Shown: positions 1 to 13,597, numbered from the stretch's first letter. The stretch is DNA of 64,000 nt from Ctena decussata (GCA_963989385.1 OZ022502.1:49221454-49285453); one strand, 5' to 3'. Notes: generated by a model from the letters alone, not told the origin. A program made the numbers and translations.

Positions 1-1157
1 TAAGACAAAAAATGTTGGTATCTTTTGACAGTCTATTAGACTGCTCATTTACTAGATAGGGATACCTTTCTTCACATGAGTTATGACAAAGTCTGGAAGA
101 CTTTTACTTTCTTTTTTACATCAGACACTCAAGAAAGACTTAGTGATTTGTCCCGAGTTACGTGTTTGTCACCGAACACGCAGAGACTTATTCTACAACC
201 ACTATACGAGGGATGATCAAAACGTTCTTAGAAAAGTGCTGTTTTCTCTTCATTACATCTATTTTACTTTTTTTCAACAGTGTCATCCAATGCAACCTTA
301 ATGTTTTGTGATTCATATTATTCAAAATTATTGACATGTCTAACCAGTTTTATACACGCGCTACTAACGTAACGATAGGTACATGTAACGTGACCTGGAA
401 CAGCTTTTTTTTATCATTTCTAGTAGCGAATTGTGAATGTTGCCTAGCTTCAAATTGTTTATAGAAACATTTGTTACTTCATATTAACTCAAGAATATAT
501 TTACTGATTAAAGGGTACGTCTAAGTTGGACATCACTTGGTACATGTAGGAAGGATCAAAACAACTTGCAAAATTCTGTAACGTACATCACGCTACAAAA
601 CAAACCAAAGACTCTTTCTTAGCTTGATGTACGTTACAAATTTTGTAAGTTGTTTTGACACTTTCTACCGAGTGATGTCCAACTCCAATGTGCCCTTTAA
701 TCTGTAAATATGAGACAGGGGTATTTCAAGGGCAAATAAGTTACTTTACATTATAAAACAGAAGGGGTATCATGAGGCTTCAGAAGCTAGAGGAAATAGA
801 AATACGTTAGACTTGTGATTTATGCTTTCGGCCGAACACCTTCCTGCAATACGATAACACGACCTAATATATCTTCAGTACCATTAGAAATCTAGCAAAT
901 GTCTATCTCAACAAGTAGCGAGGATATGTCGACAAGCTTTGTCATAATGAAGGCCACAGTATTTATGTGTAGCATTTAAAAGAGTATGGTGCATGACACT
1001 ACATGAACAAAAGAATCGATCTTAAGACTATGGCTGAATTTTGGAGCTGAAATTTTGACAAAGCTTGCCATTGTAGCCTTACTGCTAGTTAATTAAGACG
1101 TCTGATAGACAGCTCATGGTAAATCTGCTTTAACTATACGCAATGTGCATATGAACT
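1..1157. other. No gene seen; 197-bp foldback at 506-702
   Basis: No exon or ORF here has recognisable protein character. An inverted repeat begins GATTAAAGGG at 506 and ends with its complement at 702, with arms of about 85 bp around a short loop (about 595-620). This fits a MITE-like foldback element. Confidence 0.5.
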
Positions 1158-1647
1158 GGATCCAGGTTCACAATCATTTTAGACATAAGAACAACTTTAA
1201 CCTTAAGTTTTAAAATTTCATTTGTAAATAAAAGCTTACAAGAAACCAAACCTCATTTGAACCGCGACACGAGAAAACCAACAAAGTGGTTGTGCGCCCA
1301 ACGCAGACTCAGATCAGCCTTGGCATCCTCCAAGTCTGATCAGAGTCTTCACTGTCCGCATGGAGGTAGCAAGCTACCATTTCAACGCAAACCAAAGACT
1401 CTAATCTGACTGGGTGGTTGCCGAGGCTGATCTGAGTCTGCACTGGCCGCACAACCACTTTGTTAGTTTTCTCGTGTCGCGGCTCAAATGAGGTTTCTTT
1501 CTAATTACAACTCCATGAACACTGTCAACAGGATCACTCGAAGACTGTGTTTCTATATTTGATTTAAACATAAAATTTCTGTGAGTGAATCTTAGACATT
1601 CAATTTAAGGTTTTCTTAAATTAAGGAATGATTATGAGCCTGGGCCC
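1158..1647. mobile_element. Foldback element (CCAGGTTCACAATCATT ends) carrying a nested MITE
   Basis: The left end reads CCAGGTTCACAATCATT, and the right end carries a diverged complement (GGAATGATTATGAGCCTGGG). Related copies lie at 15250-15509 and 22005-22464. The 236-bp family MITE at 1259-1485 sits inside, so this element is the older of the two. Confidence 0.6.
1259..1485. mobile_element. GAGCCGCGACACG-family MITE, copy 1
   Basis: This is a nearly full-length palindrome of the 13-copy family. The first base pair varies (GAACC). Unlike other copies, the flanks AAACCTCATTTGA and TCAAATGAGGTTT are also inverted repeats of each other, so the pairing extends past the usual ends. Confidence 0.8.
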
Positions 1648-1688
1648 TGATCCACTGAATTGAATATTATTTGATCTAAATGTAAAGT

Positions 1689-1924
1689 GAGCCGCGACAT
1701 GAGAAAACCAACAATGTGGTTGTGCGCCCAGCGCAGACTCAGATCAGCCTGGGCATCCGCCCAGTCTGATCAGAGTCTCCGCTGTCCGCATGGAGGTAGC
1801 TTAGAATCTTAGCTACCATTGGAGCACTTAATGAAGAGTCTGTTCAGACTGGACGGATGCCCAGGCTGATCTGAGTCTGCGCTGGGCGCACGACCACATT
1901 GTTGGTTTTCTCGTGTCGTGGCTC
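1689..1924. mobile_element. GAGCCGCGACACG-family MITE, copy 2
   Basis: This is a full 236-bp copy with arms of about 85 bp or more, reading CCAACAATGTGGTTGTGCGC and its complement. The central part contains AGGTAGCTTAGA with a complementary TAGCTACC. Confidence 0.85.
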
Positions 1925-4900
1925 AATTATGAATTACCAGAAGAAAGTTCCTGCTTGTTGGTACTCTCCCTGTCATCTTTTTACTTCTCTCTTGAGTCCT
2001 AAAATCTGAAACCAAACGCTAATCAAAATACATCTTTATGAATTAATGGCATTTACAAGAATTATACATTGAAGAAACAATATGCATTACCCATTGTAAA
2101 CATGGAGTCATATAGATAAATCTGCACAAATGAGTAATCTGTACAACGTGTGCCATGTTTTCATCAAAATAGCATACTATCGAAGACTCAGATATACTTC
2201 GACATAATGCGCAAGGTGATTAGAGCCTTGGGCTCTACAATGACGTCCTAAAACAAAATATTCTCGTGTCTTGACTGAATTGTACGTTTTACTTGTCAGA
2301 AAAAGAAACGTCACGTTTATGGTAAATGGGTACTCTTCCAGCGGAAGCAACTCTGTCATTTTAATTATTCGCTCCCTTCTCATGAAAGTCGACTCTTAAA
2401 GAAAAGAATTTTCTCCTGTAGGAGGAGTTCTTATCTTAAAAATCAGATCCCATTCAAAAGGATTTGCCCTCCAGAAACAAAAACCAAATAGGAAGTCACA
2501 AAAGTTGTTCTAAAAAGGAGGAAAACCAAGAAGGTGGATCTAAAGTTTTCGATAACAACCAATTTTCTCTCAGCGTCAATGCAACTTCAAATAACGTCGT
2601 ACTAATGTCACTGGAACGCCTCGTACATCAATTTGGTATGATTGTTTCTACGCTGCGTGTGGCTGCTGGAAATGTTTCAATGTATTTTTTCTTGTGTTTT
2701 AATCAATATGAAAAACCCTTAGAATTAATCAAATCCCAAAGGGCTTTATTTGTTATATACTGAAAGGATTTAAAAACTTCTACCCAATAATTTTGAGTAT
2801 CTCAAAAATGAATGAAGCTACGACCACCAAAATTTTACAACATATATATTCTCTTATACCTAATTATATCAATATACCCAATCTGAAATCGTTCAACCGA
2901 ATCGGTCAGGAAAAATCATGTGCTCCTCGTGTTCTTAGTACAGATAACATAAGGATGAATAGTTTCATGTATACACTTTTCTGACGAAACATTTCTCTTA
3001 CAATATCAAACTGAATTTTAAAAGTTTAAACTCGGTCTGTTGCTTTATTTAGCCTACCGCGCTTAAATATCGCAAACAGGCGCAGAGTTTTGGGCCAGAT
3101 AAATGCTGAAATTTCAAAAAGTGACGTCGCGCGACAATTTTATGTGTTAATTACGGCAATTCAAAATCTCAGACGACGTGCACTGTTGACAGGAAGCTCA
3201 AAAGACCGCCAGAAAAGCACTTAACCGAGACTAAAAACCAGAGGTCATGACGTTGACTAACGTCGACGCCGTCTCCGTAATAGGCTTTGCGCGACAGCAT
3301 CATCCGCAATGATATTTGCAAATCAACGTGGATGACGTCACAATATTAAGACAGTAAGAAATGGTCGAAAACAGTGTTGCATAAGATAACGCCGGCATCG
3401 CTTCATGAATTTCAGTGACGTAACGCTCCTTTACTGACGTCATTTAAGTAAATGATACAAATAAACTGCGTAATCTTTAAATTCGATAAGTTTCAAGCAT
3501 TTTGTCGTTAGATATTCAACACTGTCATGAGTGAACAGATCAGCAGCCAGCAATAAAAAGCGGAAGTTTTTAAATCCTTTCAGTATATGTTATACATGTA
3601 TATCAATAAAATCCACAGGTCCAACTCAGTCACCTTCGCCTCAAAATTATCAGCTATACTGAGTAAACACCGCAAAGAAAATAATTCAAAATATTATTAG
3701 GTTCATCTATACATAGCAAAAGTAAAAAAATGACAGTCGCTATTTTTCATCATATGATAGTCGGGAAAAGTGAGACATAAAAATTCTTATAATTTAAGAA
3801 AAAATAATCATTTGGTAATTTCATAGTCACACAAAATTTAAGATTCTTTAGATACAGCAATATTGAGGCTATTTTAAACATCACAAGTGTCTTTTCTGTT
3901 TTCAATACACAGAACCATACAATAACCGAATTTAAAATTGTTAAAGTCTGCTTAAAGGATAAAAATTCTGTTGGCAATGCATTTCCATTACTAAATCCAA
4001 TCTGTACGGACTTATAAGCTAACTCTATGCCAATGCACGATCGACCAGGAGGCCGTGAGCACCAGACGAAAAACCTCTGCCCATGCCATTGTGAAGTCGG
4101 AAATCCAGTTTCAATGGAATTCCCATTACACTTTAAAGTCTTTACGGCAGTTTAAGAAATGGCTTTCAAATAAATTTAGTAATAAAGAGTTTGCAAGACA
4201 ATCAAACAAATTTCGAAGAAAAAAATAAAAAAGACACACTGTTATAGAAGATATGGCATCTTAAATATCTCTATATTCGAAGGGAGATAATCTGAAAGTT
4301 TTGAATCTTTAAACATTATTTTTAGGTTGTGATTACAATTAACATAAGCGTTTAAAGTGTTTTCTGTGCGCACTGGAACTACTGTTTATTGCGTACAAGA
4401 AACACTCTTCTGCACATGCGCAAATTAAAGTTCTGGTCTGAAATACTAAAATAGGATTAAGTTAGATAACTCCGGACAGGACAAACAATTACCAAAATGT
4501 TTTAAGATTTAAGTAATCAGACGTCTGTCCAACTTGAAAAACTCGATATAAACATTACATATATGCTAGTTTGGCCGGAATTACTAAACAAAAACCGTCA
4601 AGTTTGTATTTTTGTTCAGTATATTTTGATTTCTTTCAGAAAGCCATATGCACATCTTCAATATGACTGTAGCAGCTGTGCAAAGTTTCAGATTGATTTC
4701 GTAAAGCGTAAACGCCGTCCTGGGTTCTCTCTTGCCTAATCAGACTGCGTTTAATTAGGACTAAAACGCTGAGCTTATAAAATAACAATTTGCGGCGTTC
4801 CTTTTCTTGACACTTATATGTTCCAAGGTCTTTATACGTATCACAGTCCTTGTCGCTGATATTGCAACATCATATGGTAGATTTTGGAAAATGTAAGTTC

Positions 4901-7900
4901 AAGAAAAGTGAAGTTATGACTAATTGTGTTTATACCTTACCAGCAAGTATCCGATTTATATTATACAAAACAACAATTAGAAAATGGTTTAATAACAAAA
5001 CAAACAATATAGAAAAGTTTTTATCTTGTTTCAAATTTACCGTTTGAGTATCAAATGTCTATACTTTTGATGACTTTTAACACTCAAATATTTACATCAG
5101 TTTACTTCAGTGTGCCTTGCTGCGGCCTTGGCTCACATGTAGAAAAGCTTTCTGCTTCAGGGGCGTAACTAGGGGCAATTTCATAATACGCACAACCATG
5201 TTTTATTCTCTACTTCTTAAAGGGAAAGCTAGTATTTCAGCCACTTTGGTAATCGGTATTGAAATCTTGTCTAATTTATAAATTTTCAGCATGCAAATAT
5301 GCAGGTGCGTTTTGAAATTTTGTCAATTTTGACAAAATTTCAATACGCACTTGCGTATTTGCCGTATAGATAGCTACGCCCTTGTGCTTTTCCCTGTTTT
5401 CTTACTTACTGAAATGCTGGCATTGTCCTTCCTGACTTTCCTATCCACCTCGATTTCTTGATCCCCTATTAGACTCGAAAAGCCTTGTCTTTGTCCAGTC
5501 TGACCTTAATGAGTTTTTAAAGGGCTAGCATGGTAGTCTAGCCTTCACTATACTGTACCATAACCTTGCAAGGTGTTTGAGATGACTTCGAACAGTCATT
5601 TTAGAACACTGCTTTAGTTGTGCTGGCGAAGTCCATTCTGAAAATTGTCCTCCTATCTTTATTTTCTGTTTGTCGTCCTTCTTTTTGCTTTCGCCGCACC
5701 TTGTAGGATCGTCTTTGCTAAACCAGAAGACCTTGAGTTGTGGCAAAACCACCCGTTTCCGTTTCTTGACCATGGCTAAGAGTTCTCTATGTTCACTACT
5801 TTATTACTGACATAGTTGATGTTGTTTCTGTAAGAGTCCCTCTGATTCTTAAGGTGTATAAATCCACATTTAAGAGGGGCAACTCAGCCTGTTTCATTTT
5901 TGCCACACTTCCCATTGGGGTCAACTCCAAAAAAAATGTGTTCCCTTCGTAGCAATTCTCCATTTAAAAGTAGACGGAGTGGGGAGGGTGCTCCATATAG
6001 TGGAGGATAAATGTCTTTAAGCAGCAAGACAGGCTCGTGCAATATGGGATGAAGTTGATCCAAGTATCGTTGAAGTCATTAATTGTCCTAACTTCTGGTT
6101 CATGAGCTTGTCCTTTGCAGCGCAGGAATTTTAATGATTTACGCTCGCGCAAATCTGCTGCCAGTGCACCAATGTCATTTACAAAGCGAAGGATTGTACT
6201 TCCTCCAGCAATAATATGCATGTTCTTGGGAAGGCTTTTTTTCTAGCTAGATGAAACAAAGAATGTGATTCCGAACATACATGTATGTCCTTTCTTACCA
6301 TTGCTAAAAAATGTTCTGTCAGCCTCTTCATAAAGCTGCTGTATGGTACGTTTTCACTGAATTTGTACAGTCGATTGGTGCTCAGACAGTTAGGTTCCAG
6401 AGTTCAGATATTAAACAAAAAAAAATAGAAAAGTAAGAAAGAAAGAAAAACCGTAATTCAAATGTTGTTTGCATACCACTGGTCATGTTGCCATTTCTAC
6501 ACGAATAATCACAATGTAAAAATCAGCACAAGCATCAATCGGTAAAAAAATCATGCGCGCCGACAAAAGGAATCATTTGGAAGCAAGAAATATACCTAAG
6601 AACAGTAAAGTGCAGACTCGACTTTACTGAGTCTGTTTATGAGCAGCAGGCAAATGCACCACTGTTCAAACCCCTAGCATTAGTTTTCAGTTTTCAGCGC
6701 CATTCCGTGAATCCAAGGGAACCCAAAAGACAGAATGTTTTTACAGCCGCATTACTGCTGCACCAGCGCGCATCACTTATATGTTACATTAAAACTAACG
6801 TTATTGAAGATATCTATACTCTCAAACGACGAATCGTTTGAAGAAAGAACACATAAAAAATTGTAGACGCGGTTTTATTACTGAGTCCGTTTATAAGCAG
6901 AACAGGCAGTACTTCAGCAGTGCATATGTATGACATGTTTCTTGCATTATTTTCAGTTTTAGTGGAAGACCACCTCTTGTTAGCGAAAAACCCGTCTTCA
7001 ACGGTCATCTGTTCTCATATCACAAAGTATCATTTTCAGTATAAATTAACTTGTATTAAGCAAGCACTGTCATAAGTAAACAGTTTTGGTGTTTCCTTGT
7101 GTGCTTGCTTAAGACAGGGTTGACTGTATTAATACGTGTTTATATACATAATTCTTGACAATGTATAAGAACAAATAGTAACAGCACTTACTTTGTTGGG
7201 CCTTTTAAATGAATCCTTCAGTTGTTACCCATTACCTGTTAAACTGCATATATTCCAGAATCTGTATCAAATACTTGTGCACATTGGATAACATTGCATT
7301 TTCACTTTGTAATTAATGACAATGCTAAATACTTAGAAATTTGTACCCTTAAGATTGGGACAAGATAACCAATTACCGCAATTATGAAAATTATAATTCT
7401 AACAATTATAATAAAATGGGAAGTTGAATTCAATTTTTGGCAATGTGTCAGTTAACATTTGGCAGAATGACAAATATAGAGATCTAGACTGTTCACTCAG
7501 ACTTTTTTATGCCCCAATAGTAGGGATCTTAACGGTATCTTAAGGTAATTGGGTATAATTTCAGGGGAAGCAACTCTGTCATTTTGCAATTTTGCCGCCC
7601 ATCTCGATGTTGGGTCAACTCTTAATTTGCTCCTTTAGGAGCAAATTATTTCCTTTTAGAGTATATCCCTTTTTAGAAGGGTTTCGTCAGTTGACAAAGC
7701 CGACAGGAAGTCGTTAAAGGTGTCTCCCTTTGAAACAAATGGCGGCAATAACAGCGGCTACAATTGAGCGTCCATGAAAAATACTTTGTGTAATGTGAAT
7801 CTTTCTCAACTTTAATGACTAAATATTGAATTACTTTGTACATGACACATATAACTCGTAATGTTACGCGAATTTAATACTTCATTTGCTATTTCATGAG

Positions 7901-8009
7901 TAAACATGCCTAAAGATAGGTAAATGTGGGAAATGCCTGCGCACATGCTCTGACAAGCTGTTCTATATGTGCAGGCAGGCCTGAATCTGCAGAGTGCGTC
8001 TGTTGCTTA
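1925..8009. other. No supportable gene
   Basis: Several 60-99 codon ORFs occur on both strands, but none shows domain motifs, splice-flanked structure or homologous partners in the window. Small hairpins are present, for example 5307-5349 (AAATTTTGTCAA and its complement). GGAAGCAACTCTGTCATTTT recurs at about 2344 and 7565, each followed by a small hairpin, and marks a dispersed repeat. A minus-strand ORF at 5964-6221 contains ILRFVNDIGALA, faintly like a reverse-transcriptase core but too weak to call. Confidence 0.5.
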
Positions 8010-8300
8010 AAGGTAGGTTCCCACTGCCGATCAACTCGATCGTCCCGATCGCCCAAATTCCCCTACCAGCTCGACCAACTGCTTGATCAGGCGTTTACAC
8101 GACGTTTTCCCGACCGTTTCTCGACCGTCCAAGACCCCCACACGACCAATCATGACCCCCCTCACGACTTTAACCGGACAAACTCTCCGATCGCTACTAG
8201 ATCATCTCGACGCCTACACGATCTCTACTCAACCAGCTCGACCTCTACTCGATTTCTACTTGAACTTGACCCGATCAGATCGACCTGGTCGTACAGGGGT
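8010..8300. repeat. GATC/CTCGACC-rich degenerate repeat, copy 1
   Basis: Short motifs such as CTCGATC, ACACGATC and TACTCGACC recur every 10-15 bp. The block is homologous to 9840-10110 in the same orientation: GACCAACTGCTTGATC is shared, as is the start GGTTCCCAC. The open frames across it are a by-product of composition. A poly-G run lies just downstream at about 8327-8353. Confidence 0.6.
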
Positions 8301-9469
8301 CATCGGATGGGTGGATGGTGGAAAGCGGGGGAGGGGGGGGGGGGGGGGGGGGGTTGTGATTTATCGTCTACAATTTCAGTTAAAAAATCTTCAAAGATCT
8401 TTGGTTAGCATTCAGTTGATCTCAGAAGCTCTAGAGTATACTTACGTCGAGTAGCGGTCGAGTAGCGAGTGAGAAGCGATCGAGTGCGGTTGAGTAGCGA
8501 TAGAGTATAGGTCTTCTACGAATTTTAAAAACTGTTTACACTTTCTAGTTCAGTGGTGGTAAGGTTTATTCACTGAAAAAGGGATGTCACACCTGTCTGA
8601 TTTAGCATACTATGCATGTGCAATCAATGCACTGTTCAAAATCTCTTACCTGGCTAATTGTGTGTAAATACATGCTTAGAAGCCATGCATCCTATGGCTC
8701 CTTAAAAAGGCCAAATTCTGAACTTCATGATTCCAATGCTAATACTTTACTGTTGAAATATTTGAACTGGTTTCTTAACTAAAACTAGATATTTGTGGAA
8801 ACTGGACCTAAAGATAGCTATTCAGAAGACCTTGAATAAAGGACATATGCAATACTGAAGGTCTTGAGAAACAGTTTTCAAATAATTATAAGAACTTGTT
8901 GACTGGCCTTCGCCATGGCAGTATAGGCTTTGCAGAACTGATGCTTATCAATATATCTCTTTGCATAGACATCATTGGATTCCGATATCTTTCCCTCTTC
9001 ATCTTATTCATTTTACTGTTTACCATGTACATGCATATACTAGGATTTTTACTCAAAGTGATATAAAAACACAGGTGTGAATGTGGTCTTACAAGCAAAT
9101 AAAGTTCCAAAATGATCTGTAAAACTTGCACCACCTCACTTAATATTGGGACAGGAATATCTGGGCAAACACTGTAGACCAAGACCAGACTGTTCAGGGA
9201 CAGCAATAGTATTTCCCATTCTGCCAGCACCTTTGTGCCAAATTGATGATAGTCAAATCAGTGAAGCTTCTGGTAAAATCAACTTAATTTAGGTTTACAA
9301 TGGCATCTGCTGCAGAGATGGCTTCTGTCAATATTAAAGCTGCTATGATAAGGTATTATATCAGGCATAAGCAGTCAGCTGTAGCAGAATAGGTTTATAT
9401 GGTGCTAAAATGGGCAGTCAACCTTAGCAAAAAGTGGACTTGGCGGTTCCGCATCAGACCTGTTCTTAA

Positions 9470-9790
9470 AATTTGTATAAGAGCTATAGCCGTCGAGTTG
9501 ATCTGGACAATAGATTGATAAAGGATCGCGTTGATCGTGAAACGATCGGGCATTGGTCAAATCGAGGTGATCGAGAACTGACTGGTAAATTATCATTTTT
9601 TATCCCGACCAAACTAGATCTCTGCACGATCGTTTCCCGATCAAGTCGACGTCTACTCAACCAGTACACGATGACATTCCGATGGCTTTTCGAGCGCTTG
9701 ACTTCTCGATTTGTACACGATTTATTTGACTTGTCCAGAATTTTCGGATAGGAAGCCGGAGCAATACCGTGCAAGGTAGACTATCCCGAC
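9470..9790. repeat. GATC-rich degenerate repeat, inverted relative to its neighbour
   Basis: This block has the same CGATC/TCGACC vocabulary as 8010-8300 and 9840-10110, with mixed orientation (GATCGTGAAACGATCGGGC and similar). Overlapping ORFs on both strands reflect the repeat and not genes. Confidence 0.45.
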
Positions 9791-9839
9791 CACTCCTGCC
9801 GAGCGTGCTCGACAGGTTCCCGATCGTATGATTGGGCTT

Positions 9840-10110
9840 AATAGAGTTGACCTGATCGGCAGGTTCCCACAGCCGATCAGATCAACTCGATCGTCACTAA
9901 TGCCAAGATTCCCCGACCAAGCTCGACCGACCAACTGCTTGATCGGGCTTATACACGACATTTTCCCGACTGCTACTCGACCCCACACGACTCCACCACG
10001 ACTTCAATCCGACAACCACCCTGATCTCTACCCGATCATCCCAACCCCTACACGATCCATACACGATCTTTACTCGACCAACTCGATCTCTATTCGATCT
10101 AGATCTGACT
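9840..10110. repeat. GATC/CTCGACC-rich degenerate repeat, copy 2
   Basis: This is a direct-orientation homologue of 8010-8300, sharing GACCAACTGCTTGATC and the TTTTCCCGAC segment. It ends in repeats of CACGATC, CTCGACC and CTCGATC. Confidence 0.6.
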
Positions 10111-10421
10111 AGAGGTCATGGTGAGTCATGAAATCTTCGTGTACCAAGAGCTTTAGAAAACGTCGAAGTCTTTTCGTTAGAAGCTCCAGAGGATAGATAT
10201 CAGCAAAATGATAATATGGCGGTAGAGCAGTTGCAGTTGTGGGCCAGGTGGTTACACGTGACACTCCAGAGAGACAGGGTCATGGTTGTGATGGAGCTTG
10301 AAGAGGAAGAAATTTCAGTTGATGCTGACTGCTGTCTCCCTTTGCTTCCCTTATAGCCTTCTTAGGGCTGAGTTAAGACAATGAGGTTGTGGCTTCATCA
10401 TCCAAAATGAAGAACTTGTAT

Positions 10422-10633
10422 CGTATTTATAAAACGACTTAAGTGGTTGCTATGTTGTTGCTAAGGCTATATTTCTATGTTGGAGATTCTTTATAACTAT
10501 GAAATTTGCTCTGGAGGAACAGTCTTTTTCAGACTTTCCTCCAGAGCAAATTTCATAGTTGTAGGGAATCTTATTCATAGAAATTCATCCTTAGCAACAG
10601 CATAACAACCACTTAAGTCGTTTTATAAATACG
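10422..10633. mobile_element. 212-bp foldback element
   Basis: The ends CGTATTTATAAAACGACTTA and its exact complement enclose arms of about 100 bp around a small loop near 10527 (CAGTCTTTTTCAGACT). It is MITE-like with no coding capacity. Confidence 0.7.
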
Positions 10634-11249
10634 GCCCCTGATGCTTAATGAGAACTGAGGCAAAAATGAATATGACAGAGCTCTTTCCTGTATGTATGCC
10701 CTTTTACCATAAAAGATATATTACGGTTCGTGTCAGGCAGACTCTGTTCAAACTACCCGGATATGTATGCTGATCTAGATTTTCCTTGTTCCTTTCCTTT
10801 TGTCTTTTTAAACTAAATGGCGCCTCCCAGAAGACAAAGGTCTGTTAAGGTAATTCGATTCGAACAACAAAAATGATTTTTAATTCGCATGCTATCTTGA
10901 GTGGAGGCACTGTCAATAGGCAGACAGTCGTCACCTATCACTGCCAATCTCGCAAATCTCTACAAAAGAGTTTTTCTTCACCTACTTTTTTTTTTTTTTT
11001 TTTTTTAATGAAATGAAATTCCATTGCATACCTATGTTGTGTATTACAGATACAGATGTAACGCAGCTGACTTGGACGAAAGAAGATACATTTCAACAAA
11101 ATATACCCAAGTTTTAAATCGTGTTTCAATTTTGAAATCAATCTTTTTAGTAAAATGATATAGGGGTGAATAACAGGTGAGCACCAGCCTTGAGAAAAGA
11201 TTGGACTAACCTGTCATTGTAAGTCAGTATTTCTTCTTCTCCTTCTTCT

Positions 11250-11300
11250 GATTAACATAATTATCATTGTTATTATTATCATCATTATCATTATCATCTT
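11250..11300. repeat. ATT/ATC microsatellite
   Basis: Imperfect trinucleotide runs (ATTATCATC) follow a TTCTTC-rich tract at about 11230. Confidence 0.6.
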
Positions 11301-11564
11301 ACCTATTTGTCAATAACTTGACATTTGGGGTGACGTTTCAATATCGTTTCAGTTGGCACTATAAATGAATTCATGTCATGAAATACTGTACCGATGTTCA
11401 TGATCCTGTACTGTACCGATGCTCCTCGGTACGGACACTCACCTTATTTCTGATAAATCAGTATTCATTTGTTATTCATTCATCCCAAAACATCAGAAAC
11501 AAGTTCTGTCTATCTACAAGCCTGGACATTGTCTGCTTTAAACACTAAGTCCAATATTTATAAA

Positions 11565-12206
11565 TATATAACACAGCTAGCTCCCGGGTTCGATACCCGG
11601 ATCGGCCACTTACTTTCGAGAGTATTGATTCTTCCCCTTCCGCTGAGTCAAGAGGGGCAGTTGTCAGTTACTGGCGAAAGTATGTGCACTTAGTAAGGGG
11701 ATAACTGTCTTGAAAATTGTCATTTGGGGAGGTAAATCATCGGTTTTATGGTTGGAAATTTCGTTTTACGGCGACGCGCTAGCGGAGCCGTAAAACGCAA
11801 TTTGCGACCATAATACCGATGATTTACCTCCCCAAATGACAATTTTCAATACAGTTATCCCCATTCTAATGCACTTTTCCACATTTTCGCCTTTAATAAT
11901 GTACTAGTTTGCACCAATTTCAAGCGCTGTCAGCAACATAAAACCAAACGTCAGCCAATGAGAAGCGACGTTACTTAATGACGTCGGGTTTGCGACAGTA
12001 TATCGCAGAATATACTGTCGCAAATTTTTGACGTTATCCAATCAGACGTTGCGTTATATTGGTAAGTGCATTAGAATACTGGTTAACCGCTTAGAAGGTC
12101 TAAGCCTGCCCAGGAATAGTGTGCTTAGGTTAACTAACTGTCCCGACAATACGCAGCAGTTTTCCGTGGGCGTAAAGAAACATCACGACAATGACAACAA
12201 CAAATC
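11565..12206 (+). mobile_element. tRNA-derived SINE split by an inserted foldback
   Basis: The left part (to 11695) has a B-box-like GGTTCGATACC then CAGTTGTCAGTTACTGGCGA. The right part (from 12077) has GGTCTAAGCCTGCC and an ACAACAACAA tail. Both parts align in order with the uninterrupted SINE copies at 35180-35462 and 45594-45857. The tRNA-like 5' head is truncated. Confidence 0.75.
11696..12076. mobile_element. Compound foldback insertion inside a SINE
   Basis: A TA dinucleotide flanks both sides (11694-11695, 12077-12078), consistent with a TA target duplication. Inside are a 168-bp palindrome (11696 to about 11864, AGGGGATAACTG ends) and a second unit bounded by TTCTAATGCACTT and its complement (11865-12076). 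It is non-coding. Confidence 0.65.
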
Positions 12207-12405
12207 AAATCTCGGGCGCAAGCTCTAAATTCCAACTGAGACACAGCCGCGATTTAAACCTCTTCGATCCCAAAGCCATGTAAAATCCATTAACAAACAG
12301 TATAGGCCCAGCTCAGAGGACTGTTGAAGATATATATCCGTCTGAATTTTCTGTTTGAATTTTATAGCTCACAGCTGCGTAATATGCTTGTAAGTAGATA
12401 GCACC

Positions 12406-12584
12406 CCTGGTTAACTATGTATATACAAGGGCTGTTACGAAACAAAGAAGAGCTGTTAGTAAACGAAAAAGAGTCATAGTTACCAAACGACCTGGTGACA
12501 GGTCGTTTGGCAACTATGACTCGTTCTCGTTTCGTACCAGCTCTTTTTCGTTTCGTAACATCCTTGGAAACATAGTTAACCAGG
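12406..12584. mobile_element. 179-bp foldback element
   Basis: CCTGGTTAACTATGT at the left end is complementary to the right end. The centre is a tight hairpin, CCAAACGACCTGGTGACAGG, with its complement. Confidence 0.7.
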
Positions 12585-12695
12585 TTTGGCTAGACTCAAG
12601 AAGTCCTCATGACATTGAACTACCATTATAAAGAAGGAAAGTGTGAGGAAGGCTCGGTGATGACAGTTCGCTCAAGTTCAGGTGTAGACTTATAC

Positions 12696-12770
12696 TTTCA
12701 TCATATGTGGTTAGCGCTCTTGACTTCAGATCACAGGGTTTCGTGTTCGAATTCCACCAGAAGCGAGGGT
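12696..12770 (+). repeat. tRNA-like SINE head fragment (weak)
   Basis: GTGGTTAGCGCTCTTGACTTC resembles an A-box arm, and GTGTTCGAATTCC a B box, about 35 bp apart. The acceptor stem does not pair convincingly, so a tRNA-derived repeat is likelier than a working tRNA gene. Confidence 0.4.
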
Positions 12771-13597
12771 CTGTCAAAACACAAAAGGCTAAACGGCCTT
12801 CATTACACAAATTTCTTCATAATCACCCTTCTATCGTTCTGATATGACTGAAGTACTGTTTGAACGGAAGCAGAAACCTTGCCATCTATCCGTCCATCCG
12901 ACCTTTAAGTTTTGGTCAGACTTCTTTTTAAAGAAAATATTCTCTCTTTGTAGAAGGCAAAGTTCCTAACTGAGAATAACCAAAATAGTTAACTTTAAAG
13001 AGATATTTATCTAGCAGATAAGCAAAATTTTCATCCTTGTCAAAGAGACAGCCTAACCATGAATATTTATCCATATAGATATCAAATATCTTTTTTGTAC
13101 TTAATATTAAGCACGTGTATTCATTTTTAGACTGGGACTGAGGGTGTGTTTCTAGATTCAACATATTAAGTTTCCTTAATCAGTAGTAACTCCTTACTTG
13201 GACACGTGTTATTCTTGAATCAGCCATATTGTCATCTAGAGGTTTGCGCTATACAGGACAAAATTTTATATTTCAACAGAAACAGCATCGTGACTATCTG
13301 ACAGTTTGTCATCATCAAAATCCATCAAAAACAGCGTGTTATTGAAAATGTGACCTTTGAATAAAGTTGCAAATTAGGTATCATCATCCACCAATAATCT
13401 AAAAATGCTCTGTCACTTCACCCCCATCCCCACCCCAACACCCGATCCCCGTGTCCCTCTCACCGACGCCCTCTACACAAATGGAGAGAGAAAAAAGTAA
13501 CTACATGTATTGCTTTGTTTATACATTTATACATTTATAAACGGAAAGTTGAGTTAATCACTCTAGTTTCCAATTTTCCGTTCAATGCTATTTTTAG

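Noticed and set aside
5525..6221. Two minus-strand ORFs of 82 and 85 codons
   Set aside because: ILRFVNDIGALA is faintly like a reverse-transcriptase core, but the catalytic pair is absent and no flanking RT blocks were found. A protein search of both translations would decide.
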